From Anopheles merus (Eukaryota > Arthropoda > Insecta > Diptera > Culicidae), in contig NC_054082.1 in assembly GCF_017562075.2 (NCBI RefSeq), positions 6,791,550 to 6,855,549 of the forward strand: DNA of 64,000 bases. The letters run 5' to 3'. The notes below the pieces were generated by a model. It was not told the origin of the DNA. It worked only from the letters and a program-made list of their open reading frames with translations, and ran no database searches. Below, one piece after another: positions 24,681-35,964 of the stretch. Each line of letters begins with the position of its first letter. The first letter of the stretch is position 1. Position numbers and translations under genes: made by a program.

Positions 24681-25429
24681 GTAAGAACACCGTGAACACC
24701 GTAGCGCCAAACAACGGTTGTCGTGTCGTGTCCGAAATGAGCTTGTTGGTGGTTTCAAAGGGGGCAAAATGGAAGAACAATCAAGGCGCAGGCCAGCCAG
24801 CCAGCGGTCTGGGAGGTCCGAGAGGATTCAATTTCCAATCGAGCAACATGTGTCCGCTGGCTGGGTGCAGGAGTATAGGGAGCCCCGGAGCGGAATCGAA
24901 GATCCTTGTAGCTGCCTGCCAAGCGAACCGTATCCTTCGACTGTCTGCAGGCGTGTTTGTACAGTTTTACGGCACTGCCCAGGCGACAGCTCAACGACAG
25001 CGACAGCGTCTACCAGGAGGGAAATTTATCGTGTTTGTTCGTCTGTGGTCTGCGGGTCGTCATGAATGCGCTAGGTGGGCGTGTGGCCGCTGGCAGAAGG
25101 ATGTCCTTCCATTTGCCCGCCGATGGCCCGTGGGAACGATGCACCGCGTTTCGGGGCATTGAGGAGACACGCCGAAAGGATGGAAATTTAGGCGAATTCC
25201 AAAAACCAAATCCACTGTTCGGTCGCTGGTGTGTGTGTGCCATTAGTACCTTAATGCACGGGCGTGATGTGATGTGTTTATGTGAGTCTGCAATGAATTA
25301 ATCGCTTTCGTGTTTGCGCAACGATGTCGCGTGAAATAATTTGAATACATTATACGCAGCGACGGTGGGATGTGCGAGAAGATTTATGCAATGGTGCGGT
25401 TTTACTTGACAACATTGATTGGATAATTT

Positions 25430-25654
25430 GTGTCATTTGCTGGTCGGTATTTTACTGATGTCGAAGTACCTTGTAATAATATGAAAGAAAAGCATGAAGA
25501 TACAGCAGTAAGTAAGAACTTACTTAGACACCTTCTTTCGCTCGATTTGTTCGCAGATTTTGCAACAAAACCTGAAGACATGGTTCAGAGTTCTCTAGGA
25601 AGAATGTCAACTGCACGGAAGATGTTTGGAGCTGCTGCAATAAGTCGTGAATAG
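25430..25654 (+). CDS. Weak candidate small ORF, unassigned
   Basis: Seventy-four open codons from a GTG (internal ATG available) in AT-rich DNA, ending in TAG at 25652-25654. AATAAA follows at 25669-25674, which is close for a mosquito 3' end. The last part (MSTARKMFGAAAI) faintly resembles the start of a kelch-type repeat, which is not enough to assign. Frames of this length also arise by chance in this much DNA. Confidence 0.12.
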   Translation: MSFAGRYFTDVEVPCNNMKEKHEDTAVSKNLLRHLLSLDLFADFATKPEDMVQSSLGRMSTARKMFGAAAISRE

Positions 25655-26984
25655 TACATAATTCCTTGAATAAAGACCAACATTTTAAGTCTCATTTCAC
25701 CGCCTCAGCTTTATTTGAACAAATAAACCAAATTGCAAAATAATCAACGTCCGTCACAAGCATTAAACACAGCGCGTTGTGCAGGTCGAAAGCACAGTCA
25801 ACACGCTTCAACAATGCACGAGCAACTACACACCAATCAACCGATCAGAAGCAAACATGACGAACGCGTCTTGCTGTCAACATGACAAGTCGGTGTGTGC
25901 GAAGATGTTCCTACCTTTCATCTCGAGGGTTTTTTTTGTTGTTGTCTTTGTAAACATCTTCTCTTTCTGCGTGCACGCGAACCAAAAAGCAGGCTGAAAA
26001 GGTGCGAAGCAAAACTGTCGCAAGAACAGCAACAAAAAGAGCAACACATTCCTCGCACAAAAACGATGCCCCCAAAACGTAGCCGTAGTGGCGGAATCGA
26101 TGCGACCATGCGTCCATTTAAATGATTTTACGGATTCCACCGAACAAAAGCATTCCACGCATCCTTGCGGTCCACCCCTGACCGACCGGCCGCGCCGAAA
26201 TCGGCCAGCGCGATCGGAAGTTCGTACCGCCTGGCGAAAAGGTCGCTCGTTCCGATAGCTCGTTTACAGTTATGGGAGGCCAGGGTTGCTTCCTGCGCGC
26301 CCGTGAAGAACAATAAAAGTTTTTATTCAATTATGGTGCTTCCTCCGATGCATCCAATTCCATTCACCGATTGCCCCACGAGGGAGACGCTGCCGAGGAG
26401 GGGAGGACGCTGCGGGCTGCGTGGTGTGTAATCCTTCATGCCACCGACGGCCGGTCGGATCGGAAATCCCGCGCCCGGACAGCAGACACGGTTTGATGAG
26501 CGAATTTGAAAGTCTATTTGGCAGGGGACATTAGTGCGAGAGAACACATGTCCGTCGGATTTTGTGCTTCCTCCATCCAGGCCCACCTGTAGCCCTCTTC
26601 GACACATAACAAACAAAAAAAACGAAACAGCGATCGTTCAGCCCACGTATGGATCGGGTTCAGGAGTTAGCAAGTTTTGTAACGTATTCAGCGCACCCGA
26701 TCGCGAGATCGAGCTATCGAACCGGGCGGATCTTGGCTCTTTGAGCAAAAGGTAGCGGAACTGGGCGCGTAGGGCCTACTGAAGCGAGCCGTAAAGAACA
26801 ACAAAAAATAATCTCCTCCCCTCAAAGCTCCCCCACATCTTTCCACCTCTCCGGTAAAAACCGATCGTTTCGACTTAATTCGGTGAGTTTTGAGCAGACG
26901 GAGGGGCTGTACAAAATATACCAGATTTGTCGCTTCCTTTGAAAGGCAAATCAAGAGCGTGTGTCTTTGTTTTTCTTCCACAGC

Positions 26985-27004
26985 GATCATTGAAGATCAT
27001 TGAA
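26985..27004 (+). repeat. Perfect tandem 10-mer, two copies
   Basis: GATCATTGAA occurs twice with no spacer, starting two bases after a strong acceptor-like sequence. Confidence 0.95.
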
Positions 27005-27885
27005 CGAAAGGGTGTGTAGATTTCAAATGCTCGCTGCTGTACGTGGGTGAATGCTGGCTGAAATTTCAATACAAATTTGGAGCGATTTAATTTGTAGTTA
27101 ACAAGTCGATTAGTGGGACAAATGTTGTGTCGTTGAAATTCAAATATAACGTTACAGAAGCCTTAAAAACAAAACAAAGTCTTTTGTGGAATTTTGACGC
27201 TGAACTTTAATGAAACATTACATGAATCATTCTACTGGGAAAAGGCACGATATGATTGCCCTTATACAAATTGTATTCCGAATTGGTCTAATCAAAAATG
27301 CTGTGGATTGCTCCAGTCATCTCTTCCCCTCGAAAAATAAAACCCTCTCTTATGATCGATTATAGCAACCAACTATCACATCCGAGCCGTGATTAGCAAC
27401 CATCTGGCCAATATTAAACCACTCTATTACAGCAAAATTTGATCCCTTCCACCAGGAACGACCGGCAAAGACCGACGCTTTCATTCTCCCGACGCTTATC
27501 CACACCGATTAGGAATCAGGACGACATTTTCCCCAAGGACGTGTTTGCTGCCGTTTAGTTCAAATAGGCATGAATAATGCAAATCATCCCTTGCATCACG
27601 GTGCTGTTACTGGCAAGCAGGAGCAAAGGCTCCCGTGGTGGAAGTAGTCTGGCAGCAAATTTAGCTGATTGTTCGCACCACCACACCCAAAATGCTTCTA
27701 TTCCCTCGGGTTCGTTTGCGTGCACGGCCAAACTAAAATGGGGTGACAAAACTGGCAGCAGAAAACCGGTGTGGAAAGCCGACTACTTTAACGCTACAAC
27801 CATTTTCCTTTTCCATCCATCCTTTGGCGACGCAATCACGGTTTGGAAACGGCGCAAAGATTGAGGTTGTGCAGCGGATGCTGGC

Positions 27886-27916
27886 AAAAAAAAAAAAACA
27901 CACACACACACACACA
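27886..27916 (+). repeat. A13 plus (CA)9
   Basis: Thirteen A residues run directly into nine CA units. Confidence 0.97.
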
Positions 27917-27998
27917 GGGACAAGGGGAAGGTTATAAAAGAGCATCCCCGTTAAATGGTGTGCGGGAAAGCGATGAAACAGGGATTGTAAAAATTGCT

Positions 27999-28010
27999 CC
28001 CCCCCCCCCC
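27999..28010 (+). repeat. C12 homopolymer
   Basis: Twelve C residues on the plus strand. It is complementary to the G10 run 276 bases downstream. Confidence 0.96.
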
Positions 28011-28080
28011 TATATCTGCCGGATAAAAGAAGATGGCAGCCAGGAAATTTGAATTTTACTGCACTACGTGTTCCGGTGCC

Positions 28081-28100
28081 GGCAGCCACCGGCAGCCACC
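28081..28100 (+). repeat. Tandem 10-mer, two copies
   Basis: GGCAGCCACC occurs twice with no spacer in a GC-rich patch. Confidence 0.95.
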
Positions 28101-28286
28101 CGGCCGGGCATTTGGCCGCCTCTTCCTTTCGTTCTATTAATACTTGGCGGAAGTTTTCTTTCGCTTTCGACCCTCTTTTGCTTCGGGTGCTTGTGCGTTG
28201 TTTGCTTTTATATTAAGACGGAAAAAATCGATCAATCGGCAGGATGAATCTAGCTAGCGAGACAGTTAACGCGCGCGCAGTGCCGA

Positions 28287-28296
28287 GGGGGGGGGG
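28287..28296 (+). repeat. G10 homopolymer
   Basis: Ten G residues preceded by GCGCGCGC at 28271-28278. The alternating GC is Z-DNA-prone. Confidence 0.96.
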
Positions 28297-29217
28297 AGGC
28301 GGTGGCCGGCGTTATTCATCATTACCATCATCCAACGCCAAACCGTATCGATCGTGGGGCGGCGAGAAATTGAGGTCAGAAGGTGTAATAAAATAAACAC
28401 CCATCGTTTTATGATGCTCGAATGCAAATGGAAATGATTATGCGTTGAAACGGCGATGTGTATCAGCGGCCCGTATAAGCTGTCGACGATTCTCCTGGCT
28501 CCCGGATTCCCTGGCTGGCTGGTAAGTGGCATAGTGGTGTTGTTTATTGCGTCGCATGTATGATATTTAAATAGAATAGAGATATTTGTGTGTACTAGAA
28601 ACTCAAATTAGATTTCCAACTTTATTTTTAGGAATGATTAAACATAGAAATTTAAGTTAAATGTCATAAAATCTTGTAAATTCCTGCTCAATTTAATACA
28701 ATAACATTAGGACGATAACACAAAAAGTCCTAATACTAGTGCAGATTCTTAAAACAGCGCAATTGATCTCCCTTTTGAACATCAACTCCAATTTCTTCAA
28801 CCACTACATCATAAAAACGTATGTCAAACAGTAAATCTGCTTCGCACTTGAACAAAATCCCTAAATCATAACCATTGCACACGTTTTGCGTCAGACCTTC
28901 GAGCAACCATTTTGAGCACGAAACGGAACCGTGGCTCCTGCCCTAAGTTGTACCCAAATTTGTTCGAGATGGTGTGCAAATATAAATATAAATTACATTT
29001 TTAGCTACATATTTGTTTTTGCATGATGGATGACAGTTTCCACCGCGCTTCGCTAGGTGCAGCCCTTCCCGCGTCGATTCAGCTGTCAGCGTTCCCTCAC
29101 CTTGGGCTGGACGTTTACGATTATGAAGGAAAAAAGTAATTTATTTTCTACTTAAGCGTAATGCGGTAAGCTTCATCCCGGCCGGGTGGATGATATTTGT
29201 CTGCACGTCTGAGTGTC

Positions 29218-29244
29218 TGTGTGTGTGTGTGTGTGTGTGCGCGC
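29218..29244 (+). repeat. (TG)11 followed by CGCGC
   Basis: Twenty-seven bases of strictly alternating pyrimidine and purine, a classic Z-DNA-prone composition. Confidence 0.96.
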
Positions 29245-29515
29245 TTTTGCAAATGTGAGATGGGACCGAAGGGTGGTTGTATTTATCAGCGCACACGGTA
29301 CATAGTCGGAAAGGGTGCGCGTGCGAGATGCCCCTCCAGTGTGCCGTACGCGAGCGACGCAGGACGAAGGACTCTCGATGGCACTTCATTATACGCGTGC
29401 GTACAACGTCGACATGCCGAAATCGACCCCAGGAGAAATGAAAATGGTGATTCGTCAATCAGGATAACGGTCGGCCGCTGGTTGGCCATCTTTCTTTTTT
29501 CCCCCAGCCGGTCCG

Positions 29516-29532
29516 GGTTGGTTGGTTGGTTG
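29516..29532 (+). repeat. (GGTT)4 tetranucleotide repeat
   Basis: Four perfect GGTT units plus one further G. Confidence 0.95.
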
Positions 29533-30228
29533 CGCAGGGAGATTTTGCTTCTCGAACTTCTCTGTCACAGCGCAAACACAGATTGCAGTCGCTCTGGTGG
29601 CTGCCAGGTAGCGGCAATCGGGGAAGAAAAACGATGAAAATTATGAGCCGTTCGATACGTTTCGCTGGTGACGGCGTAACGGCGGCACTCTCGTGTCCTT
29701 TGAGGGAGATAATCTTTCAAATTGCGCTTGACGGTTTATGACGCTACCATAAGCACAGCAAAGGGGAGAAAAGTATCATGTTTCCCGCGGTGACGATGCG
29801 CACGGTTAGGATACCGGCTGGCTGGAGATTGTACACGATTTGAATCTAAATGAATTGTAATGAATTGAGTAATGTAATAAAATGGCTGGCTGGTAGTTGC
29901 CTTTTGGTAGCGTGAGACGGAGAAAATTGCCTTTGGGGAGAGACGACGACGACAGCACAAGCAGTGGACAAATCGTTTTTTTGTTATTTTGCGTTAATGT
30001 TTGATATGAAGAAAGCGTGAAGAAATAATAAGTCTTTGAGGAATGAAAGCTAACAAAATCGTTCATATTTTGAAGTCTTTTGGTTGCATTTAAAGTTAAA
30101 TGGTTTTGGAATTATTTAATCTTTCAAACTTTATTTAATCTAAAATTCCTTACAAAAAAAAAAATAAAATCTTCAAAAATAGTCCCATAAAACAGCGTAT
30201 ATTTATCCCGAATATGAATGCAATAAAT

Positions 30229-30240
30229 GCAATTAATTGC
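30229..30240. promoter_or_regulatory. 12-bp palindrome GCAATTAATTGC
   Basis: A perfect palindrome with a TAATTA core inside an AT island. The same 12 bases recur at 52663-52674. Binding by homeodomain proteins is inferred from the core word only. Confidence 0.3.
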
Positions 30241-30798
30241 CGAAACAAAAGTCCCATTCTTTTACAGCATTGATTTCGGGGTATATAATACAAAAGATGT
30301 TTCTTCGTAAATCAAATCGTTCCCTTTTTTTTGGCTGCCGCAGACGCCAGCACTTCTGGCCGATTCGAACAAACAAAAGGACGAAGACACCATGACGCCC
30401 TCCTCAATTTATCAGCCATCATCAGAACATAAAAAATGCACCCATACACACAGACACACACACACGCATTCGAGCCTTACGTTGCATATGCACAGCAATG
30501 CATTTCCATTTCGAGGAAGGACTGGAACCTGGAACTATAAAAACGGCAAACGGTACCACCGGATGATCACCGGGTGTGCGCTGGCTTCCAGATAGATCCA
30601 TAAAACACAGCGGGAACAGCGCTGCTTGGAAAGCAATTCGACAGAGGGTCAATTCGACCACAAAACAACATGATCCAGCTGAAATCCGGAGCCCAAGCTG
30701 GTACAAGCGTTCGGCCTCTCGCTGAACAGAGAGCTTCCAAATAAACGTGACAATAAAAGTTTGTTTGCTGCGTGGCAATGTCAAGATGAGCTGCAAAG

Positions 30799-30859
30799 GT
30801 AAATACAAATTAATTTGTGACCTTTCTGTAACTGTTGCTTCCTTGTTTGCGATTTCTAG
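30799..30859 (+). other. Candidate 61-nt intron
   Basis: The donor CAAAG|GTAAAT and the acceptor TTGTTTGCGATTTCTAG|AG are 61 bases apart, a common intron length in mosquitoes. Removing them joins an open frame before (ending ...GNVKMSCK) to one after (EPLPPDDTALKC...), in phase. An acceptor-like CTCTCGCTGAACAG lies about 68 bases upstream of the donor. The downstream frame soon runs into a (GT)8 array and a TAA, and the product is not recognised. Confidence 0.18.
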
Positions 30860-30890
30860 AGCCTCTGCCGCCAGATGATACGGCTCTCAA

Positions 30891-30906
30891 GTGTGTGTGT
30901 GTGTGT
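30891..30906 (+). repeat. (GT)8 dinucleotide run
   Basis: Eight perfect GT units lying 32 bases after the candidate acceptor at 30859. Confidence 0.96.
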
Positions 30907-33006
30907 TCAGGGACCTCATTTAATCCCGTCCCATCCTTACCTGCTCGGCAGTGGAAGCTAAGAAGCCGTAAAATCGAATGATAAATAGATCTCGACTCAA
31001 TGATTCCGCTCCGCCATGTTTGCACGGCACTATTTGTCACGTTCCTTTCTATTGCATCTGTTGCTGGAGGTTGAACAGTTGCGATTGTTAGCGCGCTAAC
31101 TACAATACAATCGACACAATGGACAAACAGGCAACCCTCCTCTTGAAAGCGCTAACCTTTCTATGGTCAGCCCGATCGGTGCGGATCGTTGTGTCGTGTT
31201 TCTTCGTTTCGCATAAAATCGGCAACAATAAATTAATAAATGATTTTTTGATGTTTCGATTCTCGTTAGCCGTTTTTTCTGTTGTTGCTGGTCTTCCTTG
31301 GAATCGATTTGCACGCCGGATCAGGATGATGCTTATTGGGCTGGGCTGCGAGTGGCCTGCTGGAAGCAGATCCACCCTGAACGATCGGTCATTTGGAACG
31401 GTGCTGTTGGTCTGGGCATAATAATAAAACACATTGCTCGACGAAAAGGACAATTTTGGGAATGGTTTTATTGAAAGTAAGCAAACCGAAAAAAAAACGG
31501 ATCATCATGCTTGGGAGGGTTTTGGAAAATTGGTTTATTGTTTGACCATTGTTTGGTAGAAGCCACCGCACCCAAAAGCTCCCGAAGCCTGGCAATTTTT
31601 GGGTCTAGTCGAGTCGAGTGCTTTGATTGTTCGCACCAATAGGCTCAATTGTGTTTGGCAGCGCAACAAAGAGGGGGAAAACAAAGCGCACGGATGATGC
31701 GGTAGGGGCAATGTTAGAAAAAAAAAAACACAGTTAAAAGGCTAACGGGGATATAAAAACAAAACTAAACCCGCTAGCATAATGAAAGTCAGATGAAAGG
31801 TGTGAAAAATGCGCTTGAGTCTACCGACGGATTGCCTCCTATCCCCCCCTAAAAAGGCAATCGATTGCAATTGGCCAGAACACAAGGATTAGTGTGCAGC
31901 GCGGAATTGAACGGCGAAGGGTCGTGCCTAACAACTCATCACGTGGCTTAGAGTAGAGCTGGCTTTCGTTTCGAAATACCGAGGGTAGGCACGGGAAGCG
32001 ATAATAGAACAAAGAGAGTTATTGAGACTTAATCATGAAATTATTATTAGGTACGATACGATAGATCGCATCGTTTCCCAGCGCTGGAGGGTTGAAAAAT
32101 CCCAACCAGGCAATTAAACGATGCCCGGTAAAGATGGTTAACAATTATTGTCCGTGCAGCAACTGCAACTGTACAAGCATCAAAACGACATCGTTTGAAC
32201 GTGTGCACTTTCCTGTCCCCTCTGAGCTGGCGAGGGTTTTGAAAATTAGCGACACTATTCTTCGTAAAACTCTGAAGTAATGAACCAACGTTCTCTCTCT
32301 CTGACAGGGGCACTTGAGCAGAAGATAGTGGAAAAGTGGTTGAAAATGTAGCCGATTAGATAAATGCATTACACTGTCTGTAGTGGAGGTTGGAGTAAAA
32401 CCAACGTTCCAGCCAGAGCCATTGGTAAGGGGAAAATCGATACGGAAATAAAGCCAACTGTCTGGCCAACTGGCTCAATTGTCGCACTCATCCGGAGGAT
32501 AGTAAAATAATTGCTGCCTTTTAAGATTTTATTGTATCGCGTCATCCCGTCCCCCGGGGTGGATGGGACGCTCGCTTTGTTCGCCGAAACCGCTTCGGGA
32601 GTGTTGTACGTACATGGGAAAAACGGATTTTAACGAGAATAAATGATGACATGTTCATCGTGTGACGCACTGTACGGAAATTGCCCTTCAGCAGTGTAAT
32701 GGTTAAGGAGGAGGGCTCGTCTGGCTTGTTGATTTCGTAGAGCGAATACTGAATATTGGAGCGTGTGTGTTGACGCATCAATTGCAAGCAGTAGAATAGA
32801 AGTACAGAAAAGCAGGAGAATGCAGTAGATAAACAGTTTATTATTCTGTTTTTTTTGTACGTTTTTAAGTGGAAATAGCAGTTCAACAAACATAGTTTCC
32901 TTTACAAAAAGCCTTTACAACACAGGAATAGTTTTAAATATATTTATTTTTTTGTAGCTAGTCTTAAAACAAATCCTTAAAATATATCTGATTTAAGTTT
33001 GACTAT

Positions 33007-33032
33007 CGAACGTTTTCGACCACAAACGTTCG
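33007..33032. repeat. Inverted repeat, 9-bp arms, 8-nt loop
   Basis: CGAACGTTT and AAACGTTCG are perfectly complementary and 8 bases apart. A small RNA or DNA hairpin is possible; no run of T follows to suggest a terminator. Confidence 0.85.
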
Positions 33033-33691
33033 CAAACCGGATCCATTTAATGTTGCCGTAGCATTCGCACGAGACAATGGTGTACGTATCACTTTCACGG
33101 TGGTCCGAACCCAAAACGCGCCTCTTCATTTGATAATAATCGTCAAAAAATTATCATCAACTCAATGTGCGCGGCAGCACGGCCGCGACACATGTGCATT
33201 CGCTGAAGGAAAGCAGAAACACCCATTACATTACAAAACCCACCACCGACCGTACCATACACACGCACACACTCACACTATAAAGCAACTTAGGCGAAAG
33301 AGTGGAAGCAACAAACCGAAGCCGCACCGTGACAAAAAGAGCGAACAAAAAAAAAAGAAACACATATACAAAAACAATTTACTGTCGAAAATTTATTAAC
33401 ACCCGTACATTTAACACCCTCGAGTCCACGGGACCAGGACCGGGGACTGCTTGGAAAGTGCATTAAAATTTCAAACACATTTTATCAATAATTTTACACC
33501 CGCCCTTACCCCTATCTTTCGATGGCGATATTTTCGGTCCGGGTCCGTCCGAAACCCATCAACACCGAACTCGGTGGTTCCGGGCGGCGCAATGGAGTCG
33601 GTGGTTGACGGACAGGGCAACAGTTAACAGGCCGACTGTTTGGCCGTTGTTAGAAGTGGTGCTTAATATATTTTTTTGGTTTTACTTACAG

Positions 33692-33738
33692 TACCCTGCG
33701 CCCGGTAGCGTACATCAACATTGGGAGGGCGAAGGAGG
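33692..33738 (+). other. Candidate 47-nt exon
   Basis: TTTTTTTGGTTTTACTTACAG ends at 33691, an excellent acceptor, and GGAGG|GTGAGC gives a donor after 47 bases. In one frame the segment reads TLRPVAYINIGRAKEG, and the frame remains open past the donor for another 23 codons. No family is recognised and no partner exon is found. Confidence 0.18.
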
Positions 33739-33963
33739 GTGAGCAAGCAGGGAATGCATTCGAGTGGGCTTGTTGGGTACAAATTGAAATGTGTTTTCAA
33801 ATTAAGTAAGCAATTATTATTCATGATGGCTTTCGGGGGACGCGCGAGATCGCGGTGAAAAGTGCATCTTGTTAGGAGAAATTTAACGAAGAAAGAGCGA
33901 TAAATAGAGGAAAAAGAGCGTGTACCAGCAAAGTGTTGACGATCATCGTCTAACGGATCCGTT

Positions 33964-33988
33964 GCAGCAGCAGCAGCATCAGCAGCAG
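33964..33988 (+). repeat. CAG-rich triplet run with one CAT
   Basis: Eight triplets, seven CAG and one CAT. One frame reads QQQQHQQQ but is closed after 36 codons. Confidence 0.93.
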
Positions 33989-34330
33989 ATGCGGTTGATT
34001 GAGCGGGCTGGAGTGTGATTTGGTGTGTAGCATCTTCGCACTCGAATCGGGGTGTCTGGTTTTGCGCTCCGGACGGTGAGCCACTTGGAAATGACTGTCG
34101 TTAAGGCTTTCTCTCGGGGCAATTTAACTTTCTTTCGGGTGGTCTGGAGCTGGGGGGTAAAGTGCCCTGCGAGATATTACTCCCGAGTGCCGAGGGTATG
34201 TTTGGTGGAATCGGGCGCGTCTGTGGCCCACCGCCGGCGGGACAGCAGAAGGTGACAGCAGAAGGTAAGCGCTTTTATCGCGAGGTGACGATGACATGCT
34301 TTGACTGCAGATGAGTGCCGCAGCCGCAGG

Positions 34331-34360
34331 ATGATGATGATGATGATGGTGGTGGTGATG
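34331..34360 (+). repeat. (ATG)6(GTG)3ATG triplet run
   Basis: Six ATG units followed by three GTG and one ATG. Confidence 0.95.
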
Positions 34361-35750
34361 CGGTGTGATTCTGCGGAATCGTTAGAAGTTGCCCCCAGGG
34401 GCGGTCTGCAGTAAGCGCTGCAACTGCCGCAAGAATGTTTAATTGCTCACCAGCAGTCACTGGTACATCGGCAATCATAATTTGGAACGGTGGTTTTAGG
34501 AAAATGGTGCATAGATGATCCTCGCGTGCAGAGACGATTGACGCATAGCGGGGCGAGTGACTTCGCAGCTGAGCGAGAGAGAGAGACGGGAAGAAGCTGC
34601 AGCTGCCTTGGACTTGGAATGCATCGCCTCTGTGCCAAAGTGAACCGATAAATATACAAATTAACGCAGGTGATGACAGCCATAATGATGAGTTTTCGAG
34701 CGGGAGCGGGCGAAAAGATGCATGCAATGGATGGAAAATCGATTTCAGTCTCGTGTTAAGTGTTAATCTCGCTGTGCTATTTACGGTAGTAGTAAAAAAT
34801 CAATTAAAGCGATCGTGTCGGTATGATGTGGAGCGCAAAAATATTAATAAAGGCATTGGAAGGAGAGCACTGGTCGGGCTTAATGCACTCGGGAAAGCGG
34901 TTGATTACTGTAATGTGACGCTAAAAATATCATCTGCGCAAGTGAAGCTGTGAAGTGAATTGATGCGCGAAATGATGGAGTTATGGGTTGGTTCAATTGA
35001 TTCGCTTTTAGTTATGAAAACCTTTTTACGGAGGCCTACAAAGAGGAACAAAAATTTTAGATCGAATTTTCAGAATATTTATTCTTGAGTTATTATATTG
35101 ATCCCGGTATTCATCCTCGGTTTGATTATGATTTCATACGTCCGATACGGCATGAGCAATCGTATTTAACATGATCGATTGTATCCATGAGAATTAGACC
35201 TACAACGGTTTCGATCCAACAGGAAAAAAAAACCCACCCTGGTAGATCCCGGAATCGTTTGCTCAATTCTTCCAGAAAATTTCCAACCGAAAAAAAAGCA
35301 TAATTGACGAAAACCTGTCAAACAAGCATTATCTGACCGGCATTGAAGAGCACACTTGAAGCCTTTCTAACCCCCGCTTTTGTCCGGCCGTTGGATTATA
35401 CTGACAGAGAAAAAAAAGGATACTCGGCTTAGAAACGAGCCCAGGTTCAAAAGGTTACCTCCTGGGAGTTGGTATTCCCGGGGCCCGCACAACGCCATAG
35501 GGTTTGAAGATAAATGAGAAATTCTTCAATCGTTGGGTGTATTGAACAACACTGTAACGATCATTAATATGAAGTGTTACCGGTGCTTGGTTTGCCGATT
35601 TCAAAGAATTAACCACTCCAAACAACGGACCATGATCTCTTGGGAGCAACCTTGGAGGAACCTCGGGAGCTTTTGTTCGTTTGGTTGCTGTGTGTTCTCG
35701 GCGTACCCCCAAAAAAGCAGGCTCCGCTGAAGAAGGACACAAATATTTAC

Positions 35751-35964
35751 CTTTCAAGCTTTGTTTCGGTTTGCTTTCCATGAGTCGGCGCAGTGATGCC
35801 GCTTTCTTGGCGGCATCTACTCCCGAAATCAGCTGAAGCATCGTAATGATAATTAATGAAGGTTTAAACGATCGCTTGAATTGATTCTCTTGTGCGATGG
35901 CACCTCCGTGCTTTCCTGTCCCAAAAAAACCTTCTGCTGCACCGAGTAGCAATCGAACGATCGT
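35751..35964 (-). CDS. Candidate internal exon, unassigned protein
   Basis: On the minus strand TCCTTTTATTCGTTCCAG is a textbook acceptor ending at 35965, and AAAG|GTAAAT is a fair donor at 35750. The 214 bases between give 71 complete codons plus one base. The translation contains LLLGAAEGFFGTGKHGG, then ENQFKRSFKPSLIIITMLQL and a basic end, AAKKAASLRRLMESKPKQ. The plus strand has stops in all frames here, unlike most open regions in the window. The frame runs on to 165 codons if the donor is ignored. No domain or family is recognised, and one such frame is expected by chance in 64 kb. Confidence 0.22.

Larger units (their letters stand above)
25421..28550. other. Non-coding stretch with small candidate exons and paired C/G runs
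   Basis: A short frame with a polyadenylation-type signal lies at 25430-25674. A frame at about 26579-26752 (plus) follows CTTCCTCCATCCAG and reads through a serine-rich unrecognised sequence. CTTTGTTTTTCTTCCACAG ends at 26983, a very good acceptor followed by a tandem 10-mer and only 11 codons. 27060-27450 is AT-rich. C12 and G10 runs at 28.0 and 28.29 kb are listed separately. Confidence 0.5.
28551..31450. other. Non-coding stretch with AT islands and a 61-nt intron-like segment
   Basis: 28550-29030 and 30000-30330 are AT-rich, the latter with A11 at 30154-30164 and a 12-bp palindrome. 29218-29244 and 29516-29532 are simple repeats. The minus-strand frame 30422-30808 is 128 codons long but overlaps an intron-like segment on the other strand. 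No gene is recognised. Confidence 0.5.
31451..35040. other. Non-coding stretch with hairpin, CAG run and ATG repeats
   Basis: 32860-33040 is AT-rich and includes a 9-bp-arm hairpin. 33964-33988 is a CAG/CAT run, and 34331-34360 is (ATG)6 with GTG units. A frame ending at a donor-like AAG|GTAAGC at 34264 carries no recognisable protein. A short candidate exon at 33692-33738 is listed separately. Confidence 0.55.

Noticed and set aside
26579..26755. Serine-rich exon after CTTCCTCCATCCAG
   Set aside because: The acceptor is good and the frame is protein-like, but the only donor (AAAAG|GTAGCG) is weak and joining to the next strong acceptor gives an immediate stop.
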